A stretch of 6,308 bases of DNA from Gammaproteobacteria bacterium (GCA_024642445.1 JAHEBG010000075.1:1-6308), one strand, 5' to 3'; counted from the stretch's first letter, positions 1 through 6,308 are shown. The notes: generated from the letters alone by a model not told the origin. Translations and numbers: made by a program.

Positions 1-300
1 GGCACGGTATACCATGCGCGCCTGTTCGACTCCCGATTATCTTGGCAGTTCAATCTTCGGCAACGCCTGCGTTTGGCCGTGCAATACGGCACCACCGATT
101 TTGATTTGGCACTGAATCCCGGAGCAACCGACCGAGAAGTGTCTGATATCGGCACCCAGCTGGTGTATTCCTACAAAATCAATCCGCGTACGGTTTTTTA
201 CGCCGGCTACAGCGACGGCTACTTTGGCAGCGATAGCGTCGATACCTTCCAAACCAACCGATCCCTATTTCTGAAGTTCGGCTATGCCTGGCAACCCTGA
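1..300 (+). CDS. C-terminal end of a DUF5916-type outer-membrane beta-barrel protein (5' truncated)
   Basis: The reading frame is open from base 1 and ends with TGA at 298-300, so only the last 99 residues of a longer protein are present. The visible part has alternating polar/hydrophobic strands typical of a barrel, including LRLAVQYGTTDFDLAL, TQLVYSYKINPRTVFYAGYSDG and RSLFLKFGYAWQP. The pattern 'SYK-NP-TVF--GYSD ... FLK-GYAWQ' is what I recall from the C-terminus of DUF5916 proteins. Those proteins normally have a signal peptide and a family-9 carbohydrate-binding-like domain before a C-terminal barrel; none of that part is in the window. The aromatic-rich terminal strand suits outer-membrane insertion. 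The substrate and role of DUF5916 proteins are unknown to me. A generic TonB-type or porin-like barrel is the alternative. The gene is followed by its own terminator, so it is the last gene of its transcript. Confidence 0.68.
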   Translation, partial: GTVYHARLFDSRLSWQFNLRQRLRLAVQYGTTDFDLALNPGATDREVSDIGTQLVYSYKINPRTVFYAGYSDGYFGSDSVDTFQTNRSLFLKFGYAWQP

Positions 301-321
301 CCGTTCATGACTTGAAACATG

Positions 322-342
322 AGCCGCCTTCGGGCGGCTTTT
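322..342 (+). terminator. Rho-independent terminator with UUCG tetraloop
   Basis: A perfect seven-pair stem, AGCCGCC (322-328) with GGCGGCT (333-339), encloses the loop TTCG, giving the very stable C(UUCG)G tetraloop. A short T run (339-342) follows on the + strand. It starts 21 bases after the stop codon of the barrel gene. The last T of the run is also the first base of the minus-strand stop codon of the convergent aspartic-protease gene. Read on the minus strand the same hairpin is followed by CATGTTTC, a much poorer U tract, so it probably terminates mainly the + transcript and only weakly the other. Confidence 0.85.
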
Positions 343-1670
343 CATTGGCTGATGCGCATCACGCCGTTGGCACTGTTTAACTTGAATTTTCCCAATACAC
401 TCATGCCAAGCAGGTTGGTTTCACTGTTCGGGTTCAATGATACCGTGGCATTGTAGATTACATGCGGTCCAATGCGTAGCTCGCGCACGGTTCCGAAGCA
501 GGCATCAATGATGCCGTTGGCGGTATTGACCTTGGCCATGCTGCAGTTGCTGATCTGGACTTTTCCCATTGCCGGCTTACCCAGCATGGTCACGGTTGCG
601 CCGGTATCTATAACGAATCGGATGGGCACGCCGTCTACCGTGCTGTCGGCATAATAATGGCCATCGGCTTGCACACGCAATTCCAATACCCCATTGCTTT
701 CAATCTGCATTGCCGGTGCCTCCGCATTCCCGGCAGCCGCATCCTGAAGGAATACCTGAAAATCCAGTGCGCCATTGCCCTTGCTCTGTAGGCTGAGTTG
801 CATGGGATTATCCGCCACAACACTGAATGTATGGTCAAGCTTCACCATCTGGCCATCGCTGTAACCGGACTTGGCATTGCACCATTGGGTGCCAGCAACG
901 AACAACAATTCGTAATTGCCACTGGCCACTTCCAAGGCCGCTTTTTGCTTGGCTTTCAGAAACACGGCGTATATCGGCTTGATGCTTTTCGGTTCGGTGA
1001 AATACACAAGTACATCATGGTCATGCGCATTCTCAAACGCGACTTTAACCGGGCTACCGCCCGGCCCGGCCGCTTCGGGAAAAAAGGTGCGCTGCCCGTT
1101 ATCCGGTGCAAAGCGGTCACAGGCAGGCTGGGTAGGCACGGGAATGGGACGCTCCATGCGCTGTGTCGGTGGCAGCTGCGCCGAGTCCGTAATTAACTCG
1201 GGTGTGCTGACAACGTTGCTGGGCTGCAGATTACGATAGCCAAAAAACAGCAACGGCAATAACAGCAATAACCAGATGGGCGAAGGGCCCGTCTGCTTCG
1301 GATTGGCGGGCTCGTAATTCTGAACCGGTATAGATGCATTGCCTTCAGGTGCTGGCGGTGTGCGTGCTTTGGCGCTTTCCAGCATTCGTTGCAGCAGCGT
1401 TTTCAGATCGTCGTAAAATACTTCGCCGTCGCTGATCGACAGCCAGCATCCATCACGCTCGAGGTATTCACTGGCCTGGTCGCCACCGGCTAACCATAGT
1501 TGCTGTCTGTCGGCATTGTAGTTGATCAGCACACGCTGGCCGTCAGGCAACTGCATCCGGCAAAGGTGCCCTTGCCATTGCACAGCAATAGCATCGCCGA
1601 ACTGTGCCAGCAATGCCTGTAAGGCGCTGTGCATTTCCGTCGGAAATCCGTGCTGGGCGTTAGAATCCAT
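342..1670 (-). CDS. Membrane-anchored retropepsin-like aspartic protease with N-terminal CyaY/frataxin-like domain
   Basis: This is a 442-residue protein with four parts. Residues ~12-95 resemble CyaY/frataxin: LIN (48-50), Q57, WLA (59-61), W76 and GEVF (82-85) match E. coli CyaY without gaps from the IIN motif onward. One hydrophobic segment follows (about 132-145, WLLLLLPLLFFGY), short for a membrane span. A beta-rich module of unknown family spans ~185-310. The C-terminal domain (~335-442) is a clan AA, retropepsin-like protease (as in TIGR02281) with the catalytic motif DTGA at D355 and the later NLLGMSVLGKF motif. Such domains act as homodimers, each giving one aspartate. Cysteines C184/C264 and C376/C391 could form disulfides if the C-terminal half is periplasmic. 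There is no N-terminal signal peptide, so I infer an inside N-terminus and outside protease. The start is ATG at 1670 with only a weak AGG upstream. The gene is monocistronic here, convergent with the barrel gene and divergent from the nuclease gene. The substrate is unknown. The protease call is firm; the CyaY-like call rests on my own by-eye alignment. Confidence 0.85.
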   Translation of the reverse strand: MDSNAQHGFPTEMHSALQALLAQFGDAIAVQWQGHLCRMQLPDGQRVLINYNADRQQLWLAGGDQASEYLERDGCWLSISDGEVFYDDLKTLLQRMLESAKARTPPAPEGNASIPVQNYEPANPKQTGPSPIWLLLLLPLLFFGYRNLQPSNVVSTPELITDSAQLPPTQRMERPIPVPTQPACDRFAPDNGQRTFFPEAAGPGGSPVKVAFENAHDHDVLVYFTEPKSIKPIYAVFLKAKQKAALEVASGNYELLFVAGTQWCNAKSGYSDGQMVKLDHTFSVVADNPMQLSLQSKGNGALDFQVFLQDAAAGNAEAPAMQIESNGVLELRVQADGHYYADSTVDGVPIRFVIDTGATVTMLGKPAMGKVQISNCSMAKVNTANGIIDACFGTVRELRIGPHVIYNATVSLNPNSETNLLGMSVLGKFKLNSANGVMRISQ

Positions 1671-1719
1671 TAATAGGCGAACCTGAAACCGCTACCTTTT
1701 CAGTGTAACGCAGAGTGAC

Positions 1720-1749
1720 TTGTCCGAGTGCCGTCTTATCCGTGATAAT
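1720..1749 (+). promoter_or_regulatory. Candidate sigma70 promoter of the S1/P1 nuclease gene
   Basis: A -35-like TTGTCC (1720-1725, four of six consensus bases) is separated by 18 bases from GATAAT (1744-1749, five of six, preceded by T). Transcription would begin near 1756, leaving a leader of about 24 bases before the ATG at 1780. This sits in the 109-base divergent spacer 1671-1779. For the opposite gene the only minus-strand -10-like match I saw is TACACT (1702-1707 reversed), with no good -35, so I do not annotate a promoter there. Confidence 0.5.
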
Positions 1750-1779
1750 GTGGCTTCAGTCTACTCTTCGAGCACAGCC

Positions 1780-2625
1780 ATGAACCCGTATTTACGCAAT
1801 GCCTTGTGTCTGGCCATCGGTTTATACAGCAGCAATGCGCTGGCCTGGGGCGCAACAGGGCATCGCACGGTAGCGCTGGTGGCCGAACAGCATATGAGCC
1901 CTTCGGCGCTGAAGAACGCCCATCGTTTATTGGATGGCCAGACTCTGCCCTCGGTTGCCATGTGGGCCGATGAAATCCGTTCAGACCCCGACAAATACCG
2001 GCATACCTTCAACTGGCATTACACCACCTGGAATGATGATCAAGACCACTGGCATGCCGGACAAGAAACCGACAACAGCGGTTTTCTGTTAACCCAACTG
2101 CAAAAACAACTGGATTTGGTAAAAAATCGGAACGCCAGCCGCAGCGAAAGGCAACAGGCACTGCGCTTCGTCATTCATTTGATGGGCGATTTGCACCAAC
2201 CGCTGCATGTGGGTGGCGGCAACGATGCCGGCGGCAATACCTGCCGTGTCACCTGGCATGGCGAACCCAGCAATCTGCACACGGTATGGGACAGCGACAT
2301 GCTCAACGAAACCCATTTGAGTTATACCGAATTGGCAGCGTTCGTGAGCCTTGCTCGTACGCCTGAACAAACACGGCTTTGGCAGAGCCAAGGCTTCGAA
2401 CAATGGTCACTGGAATCCAAGACCCTGCGCAGCAGAATTTATCCTGCCGAAGTGAAACAACCCTTGGCACCGGTCACCTATCTGACCTATTGCGGCAGAA
2501 ACATAGCCGCCGAAGCCATGCCAAAACTGGGTTACGAGTACAGCTACGAATATCTGCCAGAAGCTTACCAGCGCTTGTATCAGGCCGGAATACGCCTGGC
2601 AAAAGTACTCAACGAAACCCTCTAA
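1780..2625 (+). CDS. Secreted S1/P1-family zinc nuclease
   Basis: This 281-residue protein belongs to the S1/P1 nuclease family, three-zinc phosphodiesterases that cut single-stranded DNA and RNA and often remove 3' phosphates. A signal peptide (residues 1-22, ending SNALA) precedes W23. Cleavage there would expose the N-terminal tryptophan whose amino group binds zinc in P1 nuclease. All nine expected zinc ligands can be placed: W23, H28, D64, H80, H133, D137, H143, H167 and D171, in the motifs WGATGHR, WADEIR, HLMGDLHQPLH and NLHTVWD. C155 and C238 may pair. Mature length (~259) is normal for the family. An in-frame TTG at 1720 would lengthen the protein, but it coincides with the putative -35 box and would bury the signal peptide, so ATG 1780 is preferred; its ribosome site (GAG at 1770-1772) is weak. 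The likely role is periplasmic or extracellular nucleic-acid breakdown for nucleotide or phosphate scavenging. The gene ends two bases from the convergent hydrolase gene. Confidence 0.94.
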   Translation: MNPYLRNALCLAIGLYSSNALAWGATGHRTVALVAEQHMSPSALKNAHRLLDGQTLPSVAMWADEIRSDPDKYRHTFNWHYTTWNDDQDHWHAGQETDNSGFLLTQLQKQLDLVKNRNASRSERQQALRFVIHLMGDLHQPLHVGGGNDAGGNTCRVTWHGEPSNLHTVWDSDMLNETHLSYTELAAFVSLARTPEQTRLWQSQGFEQWSLESKTLRSRIYPAEVKQPLAPVTYLTYCGRNIAAEAMPKLGYEYSYEYLPEAYQRLYQAGIRLAKVLNETL

Positions 2626-2627
2626 TT

Positions 2628-3503
2628 TCAGGCCAGTGTTTTTTTGAAAAGATTTACAGTACGGCTCCAGGCCAATTCCGCCGATGCCTTATCGTAACGC
2701 GCAGCATTACTGTCGTTATGGAAGGCGTGTTGCTTGCCTTCGTAAAGGAAACTTTCAAAACGCACCCCAGCTGACGATAAAGCGGCCTCATAGGCCGATC
2801 GCCCGGCATTGATGCGTTCATCTACACCGGCATAATGCAATTGCACGCGTGCCTTGATCTGCGGTACCAACGCCGTGTTCGGTGCAACACCGTAAAAACA
2901 TACGGCAGCGTTAAGATCGGGCGCGTATACGGCCATTTGATTGACCATGCCACCGCCCCAACAAAAGCCCACTGCACCTAAACGGCCATTGGCTTCAGCG
3001 TGAGCGTTCAGCTCGGCAAGTGCCGCCATTCCGTTCTCCGCAGTCTGTGCGCGGTCAAGCTTTGAAAACAAGGCGCGCGCCTCGTCTTCATTGTCCGGTG
3101 TGCCGCCCAACGGACTGAGAAAATCCAGCGCCATGGCATTGAAGCCTGCCAAGGCCACGCGCCGGGTAACATCCTGGATATGCGGATTCAATCCGCGGTT
3201 TTCGTGGATGACCAGCACCGAGCCGCGCTTACCCGCCATAGCAGGCCGCGCCATATAGGCCTTCAGTTTGCCGTATTTTCCATTGAACACTACGTTTTCA
3301 GTAAGTAAACGCTTGTCATCGGGCTGGGTCAAGGCCGCTTGCGCATAATTGTTTTCCAACACTGGCAATAAGGCATAGGCTGCCGCAGAGCTGCCGGCAA
3401 GAACCGCTAACCGTCGCATGAACTCACGGCGGTCAAGTGGCGCATGCGTGTACTCATCGTATAGATCAATGACGGGCTGGCTTAGGGTTTCATCGTGTTT
3501 CAT
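2628..3503 (-). CDS. Dienelactone hydrolase family protein, YghX-like, with twin-arginine leader
   Basis: This 291-residue alpha/beta hydrolase is of the dienelactone hydrolase family and its whole length, including the N-terminal extension, resembles E. coli YghX. The catalytic triad is visible: nucleophile C181 in GFCWGGG, D228 in AGVDERI and H259 in GKQHAFHND. E101 in HENRGLNP matches the conserved active-site glutamate. Residues 23-56 form a Tat-type leader: LDRREFMRR (R25, R26), a hydrophobic stretch LAVLAGSSAAAYALLPVL, then YAQA with likely cleavage after A56. This predicts export of a folded enzyme to the periplasm. The substrate is unknown; dienelactone itself is not implied, since no aromatic-degradation genes are nearby. 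The start chosen is ATG 3503, overlapping the 3' end of the channel gene by 14 bases, because it has an AG-rich ribosome site. An in-frame ATG at 3596 would add 31 basic, cysteine-rich residues that merely read the channel gene out of frame. It is the last visible gene of the operon. Confidence 0.9.
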   Translation of the reverse strand: MKHDETLSQPVIDLYDEYTHAPLDRREFMRRLAVLAGSSAAAYALLPVLENNYAQAALTQPDDKRLLTENVVFNGKYGKLKAYMARPAMAGKRGSVLVIHENRGLNPHIQDVTRRVALAGFNAMALDFLSPLGGTPDNEDEARALFSKLDRAQTAENGMAALAELNAHAEANGRLGAVGFCWGGGMVNQMAVYAPDLNAAVCFYGVAPNTALVPQIKARVQLHYAGVDERINAGRSAYEAALSSAGVRFESFLYEGKQHAFHNDSNAARYDKASAELAWSRTVNLFKKTLA

Positions 3504-5970
3504 CGCTTTCTCTCTGTATTGGGTTGAACAGACCCGGCTGCACAGATCGAATATGCAGATCCTGCTGCGGGAACGGAATTTCAATGCCGGCTTCATTCAA
3601 CGCTTTGTAGATATTGACCGCCATTGAACTGCGAATCTGGAAGGAGTCGTCGAAGGTATCCGCCCAGGCACGGACACTGAAATCCAGCGAACTGGCACCG
3701 AATCCGGTAAACAATACCGAAGGTGTTGGGTCTTTGCTTATGCCATGCGTGCCGTGTGCCACTTTTTCAAGAATTTCCAAAACCTGGCGAGGATCGCTGC
3801 CATAGGCAACGCCCACCGGAATATCAATGCGGCGCTGGGTGTTGCTCAAGGTCCAGTTGATCATTTTTTCAGCCAACAACATACCATTGGGAACCACCAC
3901 ATCGGCCCCCTCTGCCGTGGTCAGCGTGGTGGCACGCATGCCGATATCGCGCACGCGTCCAACGGTTCCTGACAATTCAACGGTATCGCCAGGCTGTATT
4001 GGACGCTCCAACATCAGGATCAGGCCCGAAACGAAATTGTTGACCACGGTCTGTAAGCCGAAACCAATACCCACGCTGAGTGCGCCGATGACAATGGCCA
4101 ACTGAGACACCTTGAAACCTGCGGCGGTCAAGGCCACCATCAATCCGGCAATGAGCAGGAAATAATACGACATGGTGCTGACGCTGTTGGCAACGCCGCG
4201 CGGCAAATCCATGTTCGGCAGAATGTCTTCCTTCAACATGCCACGCAGGGTTTTAGCCAGCCAAAACGACAGATACACCGAAACCGCGAATACCACAATA
4301 CTGCCAATGCTGATGGAAAAAGCACCGAAACCGAGCTCGAAGGACGCCACTGTCCCAACTGTATCCATCAATGGCCGGTAAACACGGAATACGGTCAACG
4401 TGCCATACAGCCAGAACAGAACCAATGCCGCATTGAATAAGCGTGTAATTACCGGAATGATGCCTCCGGCAGCTTGGATATGGGTGACCAGTTTCTCGGC
4501 ATAGGAACGGAACACGAAGCGCGTGAAGGCACGCACCACATTGCCAACGGCGAACAGGAACAAAGCCATATAGGCGGTTTTCACCAGCGCATCATTGAGC
4601 ATGGCCGTCAACGATACGTTACCGGCAATATTGGCAATCAATGCAATTGCAGTTACTCCCACGCCAAGACTGACCAAACCGCGCATTATCAGCAATCGCC
4701 TATTGTTGCTGTTGTTGAGAAGGCGTGCCGAACGGTACAACAGCCAACCCAATGTCGCCATCATGAACAGACTATTGAACAACAACAGCGAACGGAAAAT
4801 AACCGGTGCCTGGCTGAATACGATACCCAGCAGATTGACGAAGAAGAACACGGCGGTAAGATAGACCCAGCGGCCGAATATTCGGTTCACATGCTCTGGC
4901 TGCAAACGCATTACCGGAATCCAGGCCAACAACATCAAAAAGGTCATGCGCAATAACGGGCCGGCCAGCTGGATGATCAACATACCTACCACCATCAACA
5001 GCAACCATGCAGAAATCGGCCGGGTGAGTGTGGTGCGGTAATTCTGCAACGACCCCCCGGTTTTCAACACCTTACGAGCAACGAATGAAATCCAAAGAAA
5101 CAACGGCAGCATCAATCCGCCAAGCACTTGATAAAAAAGATACGTACGTTCTGTTGATCGGTCGAATTCAGTCATGAACGCGCTTTCCAGCTGAATGCCT
5201 TTATTCAAGGACCGGAAATAGTCTTGAAACTTTGTCTGCTCTGCATTTTTATTACCGAACAGAACACTGAAAATGTTTTCGGAATCGAGGGTCGTCAAAT
5301 TTCCGTCGATTTCATCGATACGCGTATTGACCGCCGATGTCGCCAGATGCAATCGCGCACTGACAGCCGCTGCCTGTTGGCTAAGCAGCAATAACTCTGA
5401 TAAGGGTTTTGAAATCGAATCCTGGGTAGATTTTATCTGCGCCAGCAATTCATCCATGCGCCTGAGCAAGATGGGAGACAACACATCAGCAGCAGCTTCG
5501 CGTGTCGTCGCCCAACGTTGTTGACGCTCAGCCAAATCACGGGTTGCAGCGGAATACGGCAAAGCCGCAGACTGCATGCGCTTCTCCCATTGCTTGATTT
5601 CCCAATCCAGAAACCGTGAGTGCCTGCTGAGGCTTTCCAAGCCTGACAGCTGCAAGCTTTTCAGTTGCCGTTCGCTGGCTTGCAACACCAAGGCATCAAC
5701 ACTGCGCTTGATGGTGTTCAACTCTTTGCCGATTGCCTTGGATCCTGACTTGCCCTGCAACTGCTGTGTAATGTCCCTGAGATACTGGGCATCCTGTTCG
5801 GCCAATACCGGAATTTCGGTGATATCGATGACTTCTGGCTTTGCCGCTTCGGCAGAAGTGGCACTTGAACCGTTGCTTTCAGCAGCAGGCAACCCCGGTA
5901 TCTGTGCTGCCGCCGTGCCGGCCAGAAGCATGAAAAGAAATAAGGTGTGACATTGCTTTACTGAAAACAT
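3490..5970 (-). CDS. Large MscS-family mechanosensitive ion channel with periplasmic coiled-coil domain
   Basis: This is an 826-residue inner-membrane channel that should open under membrane tension and release solutes after osmotic downshock. A signal peptide (MFSVKQCHTLFLFMLLAGTAAA, residues 1-22) precedes a long, charged, helical periplasmic region (~45-270, rich in Q, E, R and L, probably coiled coil). About eleven hydrophobic segments follow, near 277-297, 317-337, 338-355, 367-388, 390-413, 424-449, 459-478, 502-525, 543-573, 596-617 and 622-655. The last is the pore helix, with the small-residue pattern AIVIGALSVGIGFGLQ followed by LERPIQPGDTVEL, the MscS hallmark. The cytoplasmic beta and alpha/beta domains run to ~807 and end with the typical IEIPFPQQDLHI. 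The layout resembles E. coli MscK and YjeP/MscM, but at 826 residues it is shorter than their ~1,100, with a reduced periplasmic part. ATG 5970 has GGA six bases upstream. The gene lies 18 bases after the M28 peptidase gene and overlaps the hydrolase gene, indicating co-transcription. Confidence 0.93.
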   Translation of the reverse strand: MFSVKQCHTLFLFMLLAGTAAAQIPGLPAAESNGSSATSAEAAKPEVIDITEIPVLAEQDAQYLRDITQQLQGKSGSKAIGKELNTIKRSVDALVLQASERQLKSLQLSGLESLSRHSRFLDWEIKQWEKRMQSAALPYSAATRDLAERQQRWATTREAAADVLSPILLRRMDELLAQIKSTQDSISKPLSELLLLSQQAAAVSARLHLATSAVNTRIDEIDGNLTTLDSENIFSVLFGNKNAEQTKFQDYFRSLNKGIQLESAFMTEFDRSTERTYLFYQVLGGLMLPLFLWISFVARKVLKTGGSLQNYRTTLTRPISAWLLLMVVGMLIIQLAGPLLRMTFLMLLAWIPVMRLQPEHVNRIFGRWVYLTAVFFFVNLLGIVFSQAPVIFRSLLLFNSLFMMATLGWLLYRSARLLNNSNNRRLLIMRGLVSLGVGVTAIALIANIAGNVSLTAMLNDALVKTAYMALFLFAVGNVVRAFTRFVFRSYAEKLVTHIQAAGGIIPVITRLFNAALVLFWLYGTLTVFRVYRPLMDTVGTVASFELGFGAFSISIGSIVVFAVSVYLSFWLAKTLRGMLKEDILPNMDLPRGVANSVSTMSYYFLLIAGLMVALTAAGFKVSQLAIVIGALSVGIGFGLQTVVNNFVSGLILMLERPIQPGDTVELSGTVGRVRDIGMRATTLTTAEGADVVVPNGMLLAEKMINWTLSNTQRRIDIPVGVAYGSDPRQVLEILEKVAHGTHGISKDPTPSVLFTGFGASSLDFSVRAWADTFDDSFQIRSSMAVNIYKALNEAGIEIPFPQQDLHIRSVQPGLFNPIQRESDETR
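3509..3514 (-). promoter_or_regulatory. Ribosome binding site of the YghX-like hydrolase gene
   Basis: The minus strand reads GAGAGA five bases before the ATG at 3503, inside the last codons of the upstream channel gene. It decides the start of the hydrolase gene against the longer in-frame ATG at 3596, and suits translational coupling across the 14-base overlap. Confidence 0.6.
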
Positions 5971-5988
5971 GGAATATCCGTTTAGGGT

Positions 5989-6308
5989 TTAATTCGTGGC
6001 TTTACGTGGAATCGGCTCTTCGCGCATGGCCGTCAGGTATACCAAGCTGGCGATGACAACTGCCGATTGTCTGAGATCTTCGGCTTGAACGTGATCCATG
6101 CCGTCCAAATGGGTATGCCATACATGCGGAAAATAATCCAAACGATCCTGCACGAACTGGAATCCCGGGAGGCCGACGCGGTCGAAGCTGGCGTGATCGG
6201 TACTGGCGGTGTTGTTGTTGGTAACAATAGTAACACCCAAATCGGACATCGGCGCCAGCAACTGTTTGAACACTTCCGCAGCAGCCAGATTTTCCTGAGC
6301 ATAAATGC
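5989..6308 (-). CDS. M28-family zinc peptidase, C-terminal fragment (carboxypeptidase Q-like)
   Basis: The frame is open to the window edge, so only the last 106 residues are seen, beginning IYAQENLAAAEVFKQLL and ending at TAA 5989-5991. The signature of secreted M28 peptidases is clear: DLGVTIVTNNNTASTDHASFDRVGLPGFQFVQD followed by WHTHLDGMDHVQAEDLRQSAVVIASLVYLTA. The first histidine of HTHLD (codon 6115-6117) corresponds to the last zinc ligand of the family, comparable with HHSHGD in human carboxypeptidase Q. The other ligands and the signal peptide lie outside the window. The family uses two zincs to release amino acids from peptide ends, usually outside the cytoplasm. A GTG at 6273 lies inside the conserved domain and is not a plausible start. 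It is the first visible gene of the minus-strand operon, 18 bases before the channel gene. Confidence 0.92.
   Translation of the reverse strand, partial: IYAQENLAAAEVFKQLLAPMSDLGVTIVTNNNTASTDHASFDRVGLPGFQFVQDRLDYFPHVWHTHLDGMDHVQAEDLRQSAVVIASLVYLTAMREEPIPRKATN

Noticed and set aside
798..1239. Two overlapping + strand open frames (132 and 107 residues) opposite the aspartic-protease gene
   Set aside because: Both are shadows of a coding region with a clear beta module and protease domain, and neither has a ribosome site or recognisable motif.
1671..1719. Possible promoter for the aspartic-protease gene (TACACT at 1702-1707 on the minus strand)
   Set aside because: The -10-like match is only four of six bases and no acceptable -35 element lies at 16-18 bases, so it is not annotated.
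3504..3596. In-frame N-terminal extension of the hydrolase from ATG 3596
   Set aside because: The 31 extra residues are the channel gene's C-terminus read out of frame. They are basic and Cys-rich, and the extension lacks similarity to the YghX N-terminus, which begins at about ATG 3503.
4474..4956. 160-residue open frame on the + strand inside the channel gene
   Set aside because: It is antisense to a well-supported MscS-family gene. Its translation is rich in H and Q with no domain or export signal, as expected for the reverse of Leu/Val-rich membrane segments.
5989..6273. GTG at 6273 as the start of a small 94-residue gene
   Set aside because: The same frame continues upstream to the window edge with conserved M28 sequence (IYAQENLAAAEV), so this is the end of a larger peptidase gene.
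1..6308. CRISPR array, tRNA/rRNA genes, insertion sequences, attachment sites or a defence system
   Set aside because: No regularly spaced repeats, cloverleaf-like sequence, terminal inverted repeats or transposase/integrase motifs were seen, and nearly all bases are explained by the annotated genes.

Overview
The window looks like bacterial chromosome from a Gram-negative, most likely a gammaproteobacterium. Four proteins carry export signals or suit the cell envelope: a DUF5916-type barrel end, an S1/P1 nuclease, a YghX-like hydrolase with a Tat-type leader, and a large MscS-family channel. The genes are tightly packed, base composition is moderate, and I see no mobile element, tRNA, rRNA or CRISPR array. 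The lineage cannot be fixed more closely from sequence alone.

Layout. Bases 1-300 are the 3' end of an outer-membrane-type gene on the + strand. It is followed by a compact UUCG-loop terminator that butts against the stop codon of a convergent gene. That minus-strand gene (342-1670) encodes a 442-residue single-pass membrane protein ending in a retropepsin-like aspartic protease domain. Its first ~95 residues resemble the iron-binding protein CyaY/frataxin, which is the most unusual feature here. A 109-base divergent intergenic region (1671-1779) carries a plausible sigma70 promoter for the secreted S1/P1 nuclease (1780-2625). The nuclease ends two bases from the convergent dienelactone-hydrolase-family gene.

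The rest (2628-6308, minus strand) reads as one operon: the 3' end of a secreted M28 zinc peptidase, then 18 bases later an 826-residue MscS-family mechanosensitive channel, then with a 14-base overlap the YghX-like hydrolase. The promoter of this operon lies outside the window.

Taken together, the window holds envelope housekeeping and scavenging functions: extracytoplasmic nuclease, peptidase, hydrolase and osmotic release channel. I found no defence system or recognisable novel multi-gene system. The candidate novelty is the CyaY-like/transmembrane/beta-domain/aspartic-protease architecture.
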